A stretch of 64,000 bases of DNA from Actinocorallia herbida. Its GTDB lineage: Bacteria; Actinomycetota; Actinomycetes; Streptosporangiales; Streptosporangiaceae. Where the stretch lies: contig NZ_RJKE01000001.1 of the NCBI RefSeq assembly GCF_003751225.1, positions 4,588,001 through 4,652,000 on the forward strand, in the 5' to 3' direction. A program made the position numbers and the translations under genes. Positions 52,679 to 62,694 of the stretch are shown here, one piece after another (positions within the stretch are counted from its first letter, which is position 1; every line of letters begins with the position of its first letter). Under the pieces are notes generated by a model. It was not told the origin of the DNA, searched no databases, and saw only the letters and a list, made by a program, of their open reading frames with translations.

Positions 52679-53965
52679 TCAGGCGGCGCTGCGGATGCGC
52701 AGGACGAGCAGGGCGCCGAGCGCGCAGGACACCGCGCCGACGAGGAACCAGATCGAGTAGCCCGCCCCGTCGAACAGGGCGTTGCCGAGCGGGATGACGG
52801 CGACGCCCGCGAGGAACGGGGCGAGGGACTGCGGGAGCGCGTTGGCGATGTTGAGCACGCCGAGGTCTTTGGCGGTGTCCTCGGGGTTCGGCAGCAGGCT
52901 CAGGCACAGGGCGTTGTCGACCGCGAAGAACAGCCCCGCGCCCAGGCCGAGGACGACCTCCAGCACGATGATCATGGTGAGCCCCGCGTCGCCGAGCAAG
53001 GGCGTGCCCGCGACGCCGACGAGTGCGAGGGCCATGAGCAGCCCGCCGCCGACGATGAAGGGCTTGCGCTTGCCTACCCGATCGGAGGCGAACCCGCCCA
53101 CCAAACTGAACAGCACGAGGGCGAGCACGCTCGCGGCGTTGGCGACGGCGTTGAAGGCGAGCTGGTCGTCGGTGTCGGTCATGCCGAAGTCCGCGGCGAG
53201 GAACAGGGTGAGGTAGCTGGTCAGCGCACCGTAGCCGAGCATGATGAAGAACTTGCTCAGCCACGCCCAGCCGAAGTCGGGGTGCTCGCGCGGGTCGAAC
53301 ACGAACGAGGTGAGCAGGGTGCGCAGCCCGAGCGGCTCGGCCGGGGGCGACGTGCGGACGCGGTCGGGCAGCCGGAGCGCGAACCACAGGCCGAGGACGA
53401 GGGCCACCCCGGCGGGCACGGCGAAGCGCAGGACGTCGTTCGGCAGCACCGACAGCAGGACCGAGCCCACCAGGATGCCGACCGGCGTCACCGCGCCGAC
53501 GATGCCGGAGACGCCGCCGCGGCGCTCGTCCGGGACGTGGTCGGCGATCGTGGCGCCCGAGGCGGCGAAGGCGAAGTTCGCCGCGCCCTGCGCCGCGCAC
53601 CAGGCCACGAGCAGCACCGGAACGTTCGGCGCCAGCGCGCAGACGACCAGCGCGACGGCCAGCGTGACGACCCCGCCGACGAGGAACGGGCGCCGCATCC
53701 CGAACCGGGAGGCGCACCGGTCGGACAGGCGGCCGGCGAGCGGCTGGCACACCATGGCGAGCACCGCGCCGGTGCCGGCGACGAGCCCGAGCTGAGAGGG
53801 GGCGGCGTCGACTCCGACGAGGTTCTGGATCTTGACCGAAAGGCCGCCGATGACGGGCGCGAGCACCGCCATGTACAGGCCGAACTGGGCGAGGGCGAGG
53901 CGGGGGACGAAGCCGGGCGGCGTCTTGCGCGGGAGCGCCGCCTCCGGGGGGAGGGTCTCGACCAT
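52679..53965 (-). CDS. MFS transporter, GPH/SUC-like
   Basis: A 428-residue 12-TM carrier. The first half includes LAQFGLYMAVLAPVIGGLSV and the DRCASRFGMRRPF loop; the second half GYGALTSYLTLFLAADFGM and SDRVGKRKPF. The pattern is that of glycoside/sugar carriers related to sucrose transporters. It is transcribed ahead of GH3, and a TetR operator lies directly upstream. The likely function is import of a glucoside that GH3 then cleaves (inference). Confidence 0.88.
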   Translation of the reverse strand: MVETLPPEAALPRKTPPGFVPRLALAQFGLYMAVLAPVIGGLSVKIQNLVGVDAAPSQLGLVAGTGAVLAMVCQPLAGRLSDRCASRFGMRRPFLVGGVVTLAVALVVCALAPNVPVLLVAWCAAQGAANFAFAASGATIADHVPDERRGGVSGIVGAVTPVGILVGSVLLSVLPNDVLRFAVPAGVALVLGLWFALRLPDRVRTSPPAEPLGLRTLLTSFVFDPREHPDFGWAWLSKFFIMLGYGALTSYLTLFLAADFGMTDTDDQLAFNAVANAASVLALVLFSLVGGFASDRVGKRKPFIVGGGLLMALALVGVAGTPLLGDAGLTMIIVLEVVLGLGAGLFFAVDNALCLSLLPNPEDTAKDLGVLNIANALPQSLAPFLAGVAVIPLGNALFDGAGYSIWFLVGAVSCALGALLVLRIRSAA

Positions 53966-54029
53966 GGGGGACTCCGGGGTGTCGGGGCCTCTCTCCGTGG
54001 GACGGTCCGGAGAGACGGCGCTCACATTT

Positions 54030-54043
54030 CTACACTTGTGTAG
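54030..54043. promoter_or_regulatory. TetR operator candidate
   Basis: CTACAC and GTGTAG flank TT, giving a 14-bp near-perfect palindrome 65 bp upstream of the MFS start and 32 bp upstream of the TetR start. The immediate surroundings are AT-rich (TTT on both sides), suitable for overlapping divergent promoters. Confidence 0.7.
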
Positions 54044-54074
54044 GTTTTTGTCAAGCAGTGCTAGCGTCGGTCCC

Positions 54075-54779
54075 ATGACCCCCACGGCATCGGCCCCCGC
54101 CCCCGAGGACCCGCCCCGTGGCGCCGCCCGGTCCCCCCGAAGCGGTTACGCCAAGGGCAGGGCCCGGCAGACCGCGATCATTCGCACCGCCGCGGAGTAC
54201 TTCGCGCACAAGGGCTTCAGCGCCGCGACGATCCTCGACATCGCGGCGGCCTGCGGCATCTCCCGGGCCGGCCTCCTGCACTACTTCCCCGACAAGGAAG
54301 CCCTGCTCCAGGCCGTCCTGGAGGACCGCGACACCGAGGACCGCGAGCGATTCCGCCCTTATGCCCGGATCCCCGACGGACTGGGCGTCCTGCGCGGCAT
54401 GGTCGACCTGGCCCAGCACAACCAGCTCGTCCCCGGCCTGATCGAGCTGTTCGTCCGGCTCTCCGCCGAAGCCTCCGACCCCGACCACCCCGCCCGGCCC
54501 TACTTCGCCGCCCGCTACGCCCGCATCCAGGACGGCACCGCCCTCGCCTTGCGCCGGGCCCGCGAAGCCGGACACGTCCGCCCGGCCGTCGACCCCGTCG
54601 AGGCCGCCGTCCGCCTCACCGCCCTCATGGACGGCCTCCAGGCCCAATGGCTCCTCAACCGCGACATCGCCATGGCCGACCACGTCCACACCGCCGTCCT
54701 CGAACTCCTCACCCCCACCGGCACCCGCACCTTCGACGCCCTCCGGCTTCCCCCACCACCGGCGCCGCTCGAGCCCTGA
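54075..54779 (+). CDS. TetR-family regulator of the glycoside unit
   Basis: A 234-residue regulator. The HTH is IIRTAAEYFAHKGFSAATIL followed by DIAAACGISRAGLLHYFPDK, the form typical of sugar-responsive TetR proteins. The ligand domain includes HNQLVPGLIELFVRLSAEA. ATG 54075 is unambiguous. It is divergent from the MFS-GH3 pair and most probably represses it through the palindrome at 54030-54043 until a sugar ligand appears (inference). Confidence 0.9.
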   Translation: MTPTASAPAPEDPPRGAARSPRSGYAKGRARQTAIIRTAAEYFAHKGFSAATILDIAAACGISRAGLLHYFPDKEALLQAVLEDRDTEDRERFRPYARIPDGLGVLRGMVDLAQHNQLVPGLIELFVRLSAEASDPDHPARPYFAARYARIQDGTALALRRAREAGHVRPAVDPVEAAVRLTALMDGLQAQWLLNRDIAMADHVHTAVLELLTPTGTRTFDALRLPPPPAPLEP

Positions 54780-54869
54780 CGCAGCGGGACGAGGTCGTTC
54801 GCCCGTATCGCAGGGTGATCACCGTGCCCGCCCACTTCACCACGATCTGTCGGTCGGTCTCCCGCGCGC

Positions 54870-55031
54870 TCAGGCGCGTTCGGCGGTGAGCCAGATGTGC
54901 TCCTTCATCCGGAAGGTGCTCCGCCAGACGGCCTCGCCGACCTTGCCGAGCGGATCGCAGCGCAGCCGCAGCGGCACGCGCCGAGCCGACCGGCCGGCGC
55001 AGGCGTCCGCGTCCGACGGCAGGAGGCCGCG
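54870..55031 (-). other. In-frame 53-codon tail beyond the Tc toxin stop, possible relic
   Basis: After the toxin stop (TGA at 55032-55034) the same minus-strand frame stays open for 53 codons to a TGA at 54870, including VPLRLRCDPLGKVGEAVW and RSTFRMKEHIWLTAERA, which has a protein-like composition. There is no start codon or ribosome site of its own. It could be the displaced end of an earlier toxin tip or an unrelated decayed gene. No immunity-like ORF is visible here. Confidence 0.35.
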
Positions 55032-58000
55032 TCAGCGGCGGGTGTAGAGGCCGGCCTTTCGGCGCTGGGCGTTGGCTTCGGCGATGGCTCGGCCTTCGCT
55101 GCGGTTCTGGGCGGCTGCTTCGGCGCTCAGGCGGACGCGTTCGCCTGCGGGGGTTTGGGAGAGGGGAGCGCGGTGGCCCACGTCGTATTTGCCTGGACCG
55201 TTGTACTTCTCGCCGATGCGTTGGGCTTCTTTGCGCATTTTGGGGGTGACGCCGCGGTAGGCGCCGGGCTTGGGGTTGACCTTGGGGGCGTAGGCCTTGC
55301 CGGCGCGGGTGCCGGTGCGGTCGATAGGGATGATCTTGTGGAGGGGGACGTCGGGGCGGACGGAGGCGGCGGCAGAGCCGCTTTCAGCGGCTTTGACAGC
55401 ACTTTTCGCCGCCTGCCCGGATTCGGCGATCTTGTCGGCCACACGTGCGGCTTGGACCGCGTTCTTCGCGGTCTCCGCCGACTTGGTGACGTTGACGGCC
55501 TTGGCTCCGGCCTGTCCGGCCTCCAGGCCACCGCCCACGCCGCCCGCGCCGACGAACATGAAGGCGGGGGCACGAACGGCCCGTCGCAGGAAGGGGGTGG
55601 CGACCTCCACGGCCTTGCCCACGCCGGCCGTGCCCGCCTCGATCACCAGGTTCTTGCCGAGCTCCTTGCCGACTTCGGCCGCGCCGGCGTAGTGCTCGTC
55701 CACCTCGAACTGCGGAGCGTCGACCCAGCTCGCGGGCCCGTTCCAGAGTCCCTTGCCGAACTGGACGACGTCTCCGGCCTCGATGTGGCCCATGCCCTCC
55801 GCGCGGCGCAGCGCCTCGGGGTCGGAGACCTCGGGCTCGGACGGCTTCGCAGGGGCCGCGGGCGGCGGCGCCGCGGGCAGGGCTCGTCTGCCCGTGGTGA
55901 CGGTGGACGGCCCGGTCAGGCTGGCGGACGGGACGCTCGACGTCTTGCCTTCGTCGGCGTCGAGCCAGGTCATCGAGGTCGGCTGCCCACTGGGCGTGAG
56001 GATCGGGGTGCCTTCGGTGCCGGCCGGGTCGATGATCCCGATCGGATCGTCGTGCGCGTAGCGGTAGACGTTCGTGCCGTCGCCGAGCCCGTCCGGGTCG
56101 CAGCTCGTCCAGCGGGCGAGCCATGGCGCGTAGTACCGCGCGCCGTGGTAGCCGAGCCCGGTCTCCTCATCGCGTTCCCTGCCCGTGAAGCGGTAGCGCT
56201 TGGGGGTCTCGGTCTGCCCGGCCACGGCCTGATAGGAGGTGCTGCCGTACGGGGTGTACTCCTCGTAGGAGATGATCCTGGCCTGGTCGTCGAGTTCGAG
56301 GCACGCCGAGCCGCGGTGGTCGGCGAGCTGGTACCGGATGAGCCGGTCCGGCCCGCGGTCCTGTCCGGAGGTGCGCGTCTCGACCATGGCCACGCGGACC
56401 GCGCCGACCATCACGTGCAGCGTCTCGCGGACGACGGTCTTGTCGCCCCGGATCCGCCGGTGGATTTCGAGGTCGCCGAGATAGACGCGCTCCTCCGACC
56501 CGCCGGACAGCGTGTCGGACCGCTTGCGCACCCGGCGCCCGTCCGCGTCGTAGGTGTAGGCGACCGAGCCCGCGTCGCCCAGGTCGGCCGACCGCAGCCG
56601 ATCATCGTGGTCCCAGAACAGGTTCGGGTCGGTCCCGCCGCTGAGGTGCGGCAACCGCGTCAGGTTGCCGTGTGCGTCGTAGGTGTACGGCTCGGCCTCG
56701 CCCTGTCCGGTGGTGGTGCCGGTCAGCCGGTTGGTGCCGGGCTCGGCGTAGGCGAACCGACGGGTCCAGCCGGATCCCCCGACATGCCGCATCGCGAGGA
56801 GGTTTCCGGCGTCGTCGTATTCGTACTTCTCCAGATATCTCGCCATCGCGCCGCCGTCCCCGGGGTGGGGCAGCCGCACCCGCAGCGCGTCGTCCGCCGA
56901 ATGCGGGACGGGCGCGAGGTTCTGGCCCAGGTGCTCCCGGCCGGTCGCCTCGATCAGCCGGTACACCGCGTCGTAGGTGTACTCGGTGCTCGGCTCGACG
57001 ACCTGGTTGGCGAAGAAGATCTGCTGCTGGGCGTCGTCGCGGATGTGGACCACGTTGCCGACCGGGTCATAGGTGTAGCCGAGGTCCTGGAGGCGTCCGC
57101 CGTCCCGGGTACTGAGCATCCGGACGAGCCGGAAGGTCCGCGGATCGTAGGTGTACGACGTCGTCACCCCGTTGCCGTGGACGATCCGTGTGCGGCGCCC
57201 GTGCGCGTCGTAGTCGACCGCGGTGACGAACGGCGTCTCCACCCCGGTGGACCCGAGATCGACGTCGACGCGCTGGACCTGTCCGGCCCGGTCGTAGGAG
57301 TACCGGACTACCGCGGCCGCCATCTCCGGCGTGTGCGGCGAGGTCACCGTGACGGGCCGGTCGAGCGCGTCGTAAGTGGTCGACGCCTGGTGGCGCGCCG
57401 GCTCCAGGAACCCGGAGAGCGCCGCCTCCACCTCCGCGAGGTCGAGCACCCCGGTGCCGTCGAGGTCGGCGACCCGTGATCCGCTCGCCAGGCGATGGAC
57501 GGTCCGCAGCGGATTGCCCTTGAAGTCGAACACCTCGGTCTCGACGGCGCCGGACCTGTCGAGCCGCAGGTGGACCGCGCCCCGCAGATTGCGGGCCGTC
57601 GCCTCCGGGTGCTGTTCGCCGTACACGAGGCGCTCGATCAGCACGGCGTCGACAAAGGTCCGCAGCGGACGGCGCAGGCCGTCGTACTCGGTGTGGAAGC
57701 CGTGTCCGCGCTGGTCCCAGCTGCGCAGCGGCAGGCCGAGGACGTCGCCGATCATCCAGCGGGCCCCGGAGTCCGCGCCGTGCTCGAAGATCGTGGCGCC
57801 CATCAGGTCGTACGCGCGGCGCAGCACGACCCGCCCGAGCCCGTCGGGTCCGATCAGGTCCTCGACGGCGCGCCGGTTGCCTTCGATGTCGAGGGCCGTC
57901 CGCGTGGTCAGCGGGCGTCCCCCGCAATCGGCGACGGTCAGGAAGGGCCTGCCGAGCACGTCGAGGTGGACCGCGGTCGGGGTGTCCGCATGGGCGGCGG

Positions 58001-61000
58001 CCTTGACGGCGGCGGCGCGTTCGACCGGGCCGAGATCTCCGTTCCCGCGCTCGGCGTGCCAGGTCCGCCACCCGGGCAGACCCGCGAAGAACCCAGCGAC
58101 ATACCCGGAGATATCGCGATCGGTCCGAGGGTCGGCGAGCACCGTGTCGTTCCGGTCCCAGGTGAGGTGCCGCCAGGGGTCGAAGACGAGCTTCTCGTAC
58201 GTGTGGTCGGGATGCACGACGGCGACGACGCGGCCCAGCGGGTCGTAGAACGTGACGGGCCCGACGCCGACCGCAGCGCCGGACTCGAACCGGTGAGTGG
58301 CGCTGAAGAAGGGCTCGAAGGTGCGGACGGGCAGGCCCTTGTTGTTGAGGACGGTCCAGCCGCTTACGGTCCAGCGCGGGTCGGCCACGGGTCCGCCGTC
58401 CATCACCGGGCCGGGCGCCGACCGCTCCTTGCGCTGGATGATCCTGCCCAGCCCGTCGGAGTAGTCGAGGGCGAACCCGATCCGCGTCGGCGTGCCGGGG
58501 GGCAGGTCGGCGTCGTGCGTCTCCCTGGTGAGGACGCAGACCGCCGCGGGCCGCGGGTCCGGTAGATCGGCGGTCCGCAGGTAGCCGAACATGTCGTAGA
58601 CCAGCCGGCTGCTCGCCCGGCCGAGCAGGGCGTGCGCGCCGGTCCCCGGCGAGTCGAGCAGCCCGGCGATCTGCGCCTCGGTCAGGTCCGGGTCGAGCCC
58701 GTCGAGTGAGTCACCCGCGTTCTCGCCCGGTCTGCCGCACACCGCGGTCGCGACCACGAACCCGAGCGCGTCGTAGGCGACCTGGGTGCGGTTCCCATTG
58801 GGATCGGTCACCTGGCCGGGCTGCAGGACCCGGTAGTCGTTCCCCTGCGCAGTGACCCGGTTGCCCACCGCGTCGCGCGTCTCGACGACGAGCAGGTCGT
58901 GGTCGTCATACCGGATGAGGCCCAGGCCGCCGAAGGGGTCCCTGGTCCGGCACGGCAGGAAGAAGTGCTCGCGGGCGTGCGCGAGTTCCTGCGCGGCGGT
59001 GTCTCCGGCGTCGGGCGACAGGAAGACCTGCCCGGACGGGACCCACCAGAGCCCATCGGGGTCGGTGGCGGGAAAGAGGCCGCCGGCCATCAGGTCCCGG
59101 CCGGGCAGGTACCCGCCGCGGTCGCCTCCCGGGCCGCGCAGGACGGTGTCGGGGTCGGGGAGCAGCGCGACGCCGTCGCGCTGGAGGACGCGGCCGAGCA
59201 GCCCGTCCGTGAGCGCCAGGGTGTACGTCTCGCCCGGCAGCGCCCGGGGCTCGAGCCGGCCGAGCGGCAGGAGCGCGGACAGGTCGTCGGCGCGGTACAG
59301 GACGCGGGTCCATTCGATCAGGCGGCGCCTCCTGACACCGTGCGCGGTCTCCTCGTACCCGATCTCCGCTTCGAAGATCGGCTGGAGGCCCGCATCGACG
59401 AAGTCGCCGGGCCGGTGGACCGGCCCGTTCCGCGGATATCCCGTCAGCTCGAAGACGCGGGTCTCGGCGGGCAGCGGGGTGAGGTGGTCGTCCGGGAGAT
59501 CGATCGGCTCGGTGCGGCGGTTCTCGGTGTAGGTGAGCAGCGGGGTGTTCTGCCGGTCCTGGTCCGCGGTGTGCGGCAGCGGCGAGGGACGGCGTCGCCC
59601 GTAGCCGATCACCACCTCCTTGAGCGGATTGCCGCACGGGTCGGTCTCCAGCACGATCGAGTGCCGCACGCGCGGGTCGTCGGGGTCGCGCTCGTGCAGG
59701 CGCTCGAAGGTCTCGGCGGGATGCACGGTGAACACCGCGTGCCCGGCGGCGCCCCTGCGCTGTTCCAGCCGGACGGTGAAGCCGTGCTCGACGACACTGT
59801 AGGGATGCTCCTGCCTGGGGTCGCCGTCCTGGGCATAGATCTCCTGGCGTGCCATCGTGCCCTTGAGCGCGCGGCGGGCCTCGCGTTCCTCCTCTGGCGG
59901 CAGCCCTTCCGGTAGCGCAGGAGAGAGCGATCCGACCGGGAGCCTTGCGGTGTCGCCGGTGTGGAACCAGGTGCGGGTGAGGACGGGCGGCAGGTGCGCG
60001 GCGGCGTCCTCGTCGGCGGCGCCGGTGAGGGCGCCGATCTCTTCGGTGTCCCACTGGTCCACCGTCCCGAAGCCGCGGAACTCGCGCTCCGCGCCGTCGA
60101 AGAAGCCGTCGTGGTAGGCGTACCTGGTGACGAACCGGTTGCGGCCGATCCGGTCCCTGGTCTCCACCCGCGTCACCACATGGACGGGGAACGGCAGCCG
60201 CGTGCGCCACGGGCGGCCCTCCGACTCGTCCTGGAGCGCGAATCTCGTGGAGGGCGCGTAGTCGGCGAGGGTCTCGACGCCGAGGTTGTTGACCGTCTTG
60301 ATGAGCAGGTACGGCTTGCGCTCACCGGTAAGCCGCACGTAGCGCATCCGGTGTCCGCCGTCGTCCGGCAGCGGCGAGGACCACAGCAGGCACGAGGTTC
60401 CGTCGCCCAGCAGGTCGGTGACCTGGATCGACGCCGCGGAGCCGATCGGGGGGAACCCGTCTAGAGGCCGGGCCGGGCTCCAGCCATTGCCCGACCGGTT
60501 GTAGTAGAGCCGAACTCCGTCGCGGTGCAGGTAGACGAGGTCGGCGGTACCCGTGCCGTCGATGTCGGCGAGCCGTACGCGCCGCTGGTCGAACTGCTCG
60601 GGATGATCGAGCAGCGGCGCGCCGTCCATGGTCACCTTGGCGCCGAACCTGCCGTGGCCGAGGTTGGGCCAGTAGCAGATCTCCCCGTTCTCGATCCTGG
60701 CGAGATCGAGGAGGCCATCGCCGCTCAGGTCGGCGAAGTGGACCGCCCGGTTCCGGTTTGCGAACACCAGGCGGGGACCGCGCTCCTCGTCGGACGGCAC
60801 GGGCACCCGCAGCGCACGACCGAAACCGGCTTCGCCGAGGGACGGGTACCGGACGAACGCGTCGTCCTCGAGCACCAGCACGTCCGGGCGGCCGTCCCCG
60901 TCCAGGTCGATCATCCGCACCTCGTCGCCGGTGAGCGCGCGACGGGGCGAGGAGTCGAACGGACGGAAGGGAAGCCATCCCTCCGCGTCGTCACGTTCGT

Positions 61001-62507
61001 AGAGGCCGGGCATGGGGCCGTCGAGCACGACGAGGTCGGGCCTGCCGTCGCCGGCCAGGTCCATGAACGCGGCACGGCCGCCGTCCAGCCCTGGTCGCGG
61101 TCTGGGGTCCACCTGCCGCGTCGGCGCGAACCACACGGATCCGGTTCCGGCGGGACTCAGGTTGCGCGTGTAGAACCAGGCGCCTGCCTGCTCGGTGAGA
61201 ATGCCGGGAACGCCCTCCCCGTTCAGGTCGACCCACTGGTACGCGGCGGGGTCCACGCCGGCCGGCAGGTGGCGCAGCATGCCCGGGTCGATCTCCTGGA
61301 CGAGCCGGGGGCCGACCGGGCTGGAGTACTCGAACTCCAGGGGCGGGAGGCTTCGCCGGAGGAGGCGCTCCCCCGCGCGCCGGTGGCCGGTCTGGGTGAC
61401 CGAGCGCAAAAGGCTGTACCCGGAACCCGTCTCCTCGGACGCGGAGTAGGCCAGGTCGGTGGAGCGAACCAGGCCGTCACAGCCCAGGTCTCCGCCGGGA
61501 ATGTGGTGAAAGGTCAGGATTCGTTGGCAGCGGCGGGTGGTGCGCACCTCGAACCCCGCGCGGTAGGACGAGAAGGGGTCCTCCCGGAACGTCCACGCAC
61601 CCCGGTCCCGCGGCGCCGGGTCGTCCGGGTCGTGCTCGCCGTAGTCGAAGACCACTTCGAACATGAATCCGGCGTCCGCCACGCGGTCGGCGGGGAGATC
61701 GGCGAGGAAACGGGGCCGGCGCCCGTCCTCGGTCAGCAGCGGACGGCGGTTCCCGTACTCGACGCGCTTGAGATACCGGTTGGCGGAACGGCGCGGATCG
61801 TCGGCGGCTCCCCGGTTCCGCTCCGACGGGCGGGCGAGGTCGACCCCCAGCCCGTCCTCCTTCACGTAGCGGTAGCGGACCACGTTGCCCTTGTCGTCGC
61901 GGGTCTCGCCGAGCAGCCAGGAGTAGACGCGGGCGGGGTTCTCCGGGTCGGCGATCCTCGACTCTGGATCTCCGCCGTACAGCGACAGCAGGTTGTCCTG
62001 GGTGATGACGCGCCAGTGCGTGTCGCCGTCCGCGAGCCGGGTCCAGCGCTCGATCCTGGCGTACAGGTCGTCGATCCTCGGCCGGTGGCGCCGGATGGCG
62101 AACCGCGGATCGGTGGTCGTGTCGTCCGGCCCGTGCAGCGGTACCAGATCCTCGGCTCCGGAGAGCAGAAAGACGTCCGAGTCCGTGTAGGTCGGCAGGC
62201 CCCGGTCGGTCTTGCGGCTGATCGAGGGAAGGGACAGGCTCCAGCCGAATCCGAAGGCGCCGTTGCCGGAACCCGAGTCGTAGGCCAGGGAGAGTTCGGG
62301 ATCGAGCCCGGACCTGCCCTGGCTCGTGGCGATCGGCACCGTCACCGTCCCGGTGCCGGTCACGGGATTCGCCGCGAACTTCTCGCCCAGGCCACGGATG
62401 GCCCCGCCGCCCTTCGGCAGCGTCACCGCCGGGGCTTCCGGCCCGCGGGAAAGCCGGTCCCCGCGCGCGTGGCCGCCGTCCTGCCCGAGGAGATCTGCAT
62501 GCGACAC
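55032..62507 (-). CDS. Tc toxin TcB-TcC fusion with nuclease-like C-terminal tip
   Basis: A 2491-residue fusion. The N-terminus (residues ~28-320) is an SpvB domain (GTGTVTVPIATSQGRSGLDP). FG-GAP-type blades with DLDGDGRPDVLVLE and DIDGTGTADLVYLH cover ~420-650, and TcdB middle domains lead into RHS/YD repeats (~1230-2150; many GYTYDPVGNVVHIRD-type units). The RHS core ends with YHGARYYAPWLARW, then CDPDGLGDGTNVYRYAHDDP and IIDPAGTEG (~2166), which contains Asp residues at the positions of the TcC autoprotease. The variable tip (~2167-2491) has an Ala/Lys helical part and a last ~60 residues with KYDVGHRAPLSQTPAG and NRSEG, resembling HNH/GH-E-type nucleases. GTG 62507 follows CGAGGTGA. The TcB/TcC cocoon normally encapsulates the tip until injection via TcA. 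Confidence 0.88.
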   Translation of the reverse strand: MSHADLLGQDGGHARGDRLSRGPEAPAVTLPKGGGAIRGLGEKFAANPVTGTGTVTVPIATSQGRSGLDPELSLAYDSGSGNGAFGFGWSLSLPSISRKTDRGLPTYTDSDVFLLSGAEDLVPLHGPDDTTTDPRFAIRRHRPRIDDLYARIERWTRLADGDTHWRVITQDNLLSLYGGDPESRIADPENPARVYSWLLGETRDDKGNVVRYRYVKEDGLGVDLARPSERNRGAADDPRRSANRYLKRVEYGNRRPLLTEDGRRPRFLADLPADRVADAGFMFEVVFDYGEHDPDDPAPRDRGAWTFREDPFSSYRAGFEVRTTRRCQRILTFHHIPGGDLGCDGLVRSTDLAYSASEETGSGYSLLRSVTQTGHRRAGERLLRRSLPPLEFEYSSPVGPRLVQEIDPGMLRHLPAGVDPAAYQWVDLNGEGVPGILTEQAGAWFYTRNLSPAGTGSVWFAPTRQVDPRPRPGLDGGRAAFMDLAGDGRPDLVVLDGPMPGLYERDDAEGWLPFRPFDSSPRRALTGDEVRMIDLDGDGRPDVLVLEDDAFVRYPSLGEAGFGRALRVPVPSDEERGPRLVFANRNRAVHFADLSGDGLLDLARIENGEICYWPNLGHGRFGAKVTMDGAPLLDHPEQFDQRRVRLADIDGTGTADLVYLHRDGVRLYYNRSGNGWSPARPLDGFPPIGSAASIQVTDLLGDGTSCLLWSSPLPDDGGHRMRYVRLTGERKPYLLIKTVNNLGVETLADYAPSTRFALQDESEGRPWRTRLPFPVHVVTRVETRDRIGRNRFVTRYAYHDGFFDGAEREFRGFGTVDQWDTEEIGALTGAADEDAAAHLPPVLTRTWFHTGDTARLPVGSLSPALPEGLPPEEEREARRALKGTMARQEIYAQDGDPRQEHPYSVVEHGFTVRLEQRRGAAGHAVFTVHPAETFERLHERDPDDPRVRHSIVLETDPCGNPLKEVVIGYGRRRPSPLPHTADQDRQNTPLLTYTENRRTEPIDLPDDHLTPLPAETRVFELTGYPRNGPVHRPGDFVDAGLQPIFEAEIGYEETAHGVRRRRLIEWTRVLYRADDLSALLPLGRLEPRALPGETYTLALTDGLLGRVLQRDGVALLPDPDTVLRGPGGDRGGYLPGRDLMAGGLFPATDPDGLWWVPSGQVFLSPDAGDTAAQELAHAREHFFLPCRTRDPFGGLGLIRYDDHDLLVVETRDAVGNRVTAQGNDYRVLQPGQVTDPNGNRTQVAYDALGFVVATAVCGRPGENAGDSLDGLDPDLTEAQIAGLLDSPGTGAHALLGRASSRLVYDMFGYLRTADLPDPRPAAVCVLTRETHDADLPPGTPTRIGFALDYSDGLGRIIQRKERSAPGPVMDGGPVADPRWTVSGWTVLNNKGLPVRTFEPFFSATHRFESGAAVGVGPVTFYDPLGRVVAVVHPDHTYEKLVFDPWRHLTWDRNDTVLADPRTDRDISGYVAGFFAGLPGWRTWHAERGNGDLGPVERAAAVKAAAHADTPTAVHLDVLGRPFLTVADCGGRPLTTRTALDIEGNRRAVEDLIGPDGLGRVVLRRAYDLMGATIFEHGADSGARWMIGDVLGLPLRSWDQRGHGFHTEYDGLRRPLRTFVDAVLIERLVYGEQHPEATARNLRGAVHLRLDRSGAVETEVFDFKGNPLRTVHRLASGSRVADLDGTGVLDLAEVEAALSGFLEPARHQASTTYDALDRPVTVTSPHTPEMAAAVVRYSYDRAGQVQRVDVDLGSTGVETPFVTAVDYDAHGRRTRIVHGNGVTTSYTYDPRTFRLVRMLSTRDGGRLQDLGYTYDPVGNVVHIRDDAQQQIFFANQVVEPSTEYTYDAVYRLIEATGREHLGQNLAPVPHSADDALRVRLPHPGDGGAMARYLEKYEYDDAGNLLAMRHVGGSGWTRRFAYAEPGTNRLTGTTTGQGEAEPYTYDAHGNLTRLPHLSGGTDPNLFWDHDDRLRSADLGDAGSVAYTYDADGRRVRKRSDTLSGGSEERVYLGDLEIHRRIRGDKTVVRETLHVMVGAVRVAMVETRTSGQDRGPDRLIRYQLADHRGSACLELDDQARIISYEEYTPYGSTSYQAVAGQTETPKRYRFTGRERDEETGLGYHGARYYAPWLARWTSCDPDGLGDGTNVYRYAHDDPIGIIDPAGTEGTPILTPSGQPTSMTWLDADEGKTSSVPSASLTGPSTVTTGRRALPAAPPPAAPAKPSEPEVSDPEALRRAEGMGHIEAGDVVQFGKGLWNGPASWVDAPQFEVDEHYAGAAEVGKELGKNLVIEAGTAGVGKAVEVATPFLRRAVRAPAFMFVGAGGVGGGLEAGQAGAKAVNVTKSAETAKNAVQAARVADKIAESGQAAKSAVKAAESGSAAASVRPDVPLHKIIPIDRTGTRAGKAYAPKVNPKPGAYRGVTPKMRKEAQRIGEKYNGPGKYDVGHRAPLSQTPAGERVRLSAEAAAQNRSEGRAIAEANAQRRKAGLYTRR

Positions 62508-62694
62508 CGCGTCACCTCGGCTCTCTCTCCCCGCTGGTTGTACCCGGGCCGCGGCGGGCTTGCGTAATGCCCACCCGAATCAACCGTTTTGTTTCCCTAA
62601 CCCGCCGGATCCCATGAACATCACGGGCGCGTCAGCGGGGATGTGATCGGTACGGAACACGACGGGTCCGGCCATGGGACTGCGAGGTTGCACG
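62508..62694. promoter_or_regulatory. Divergent promoter region of the Tc locus
   Basis: 187 bp separate the TcB-TcC GTG and the TcA ATG. A short less GC-rich patch (about 62575-62600, with CCGTTTTGTTTCCCTAA) is the best place for promoters, but I find no convincing -35/-10 pair. A single region could co-regulate both toxin genes. Confidence 0.4.

Noticed and set aside
52628-54043. Plus-strand frame opposite the GH3/MFS genes
   Set aside because: Gly/Glu/Arg repeats with no family resemblance; the minus-strand MFS has twelve clear helices.
54897-62567. Long plus-strand open frames opposite the Tc toxin gene (for example 54897-57479 and 60525-62567)
   Set aside because: No start signals or domains; they arise from third-position GC in the toxin frame.
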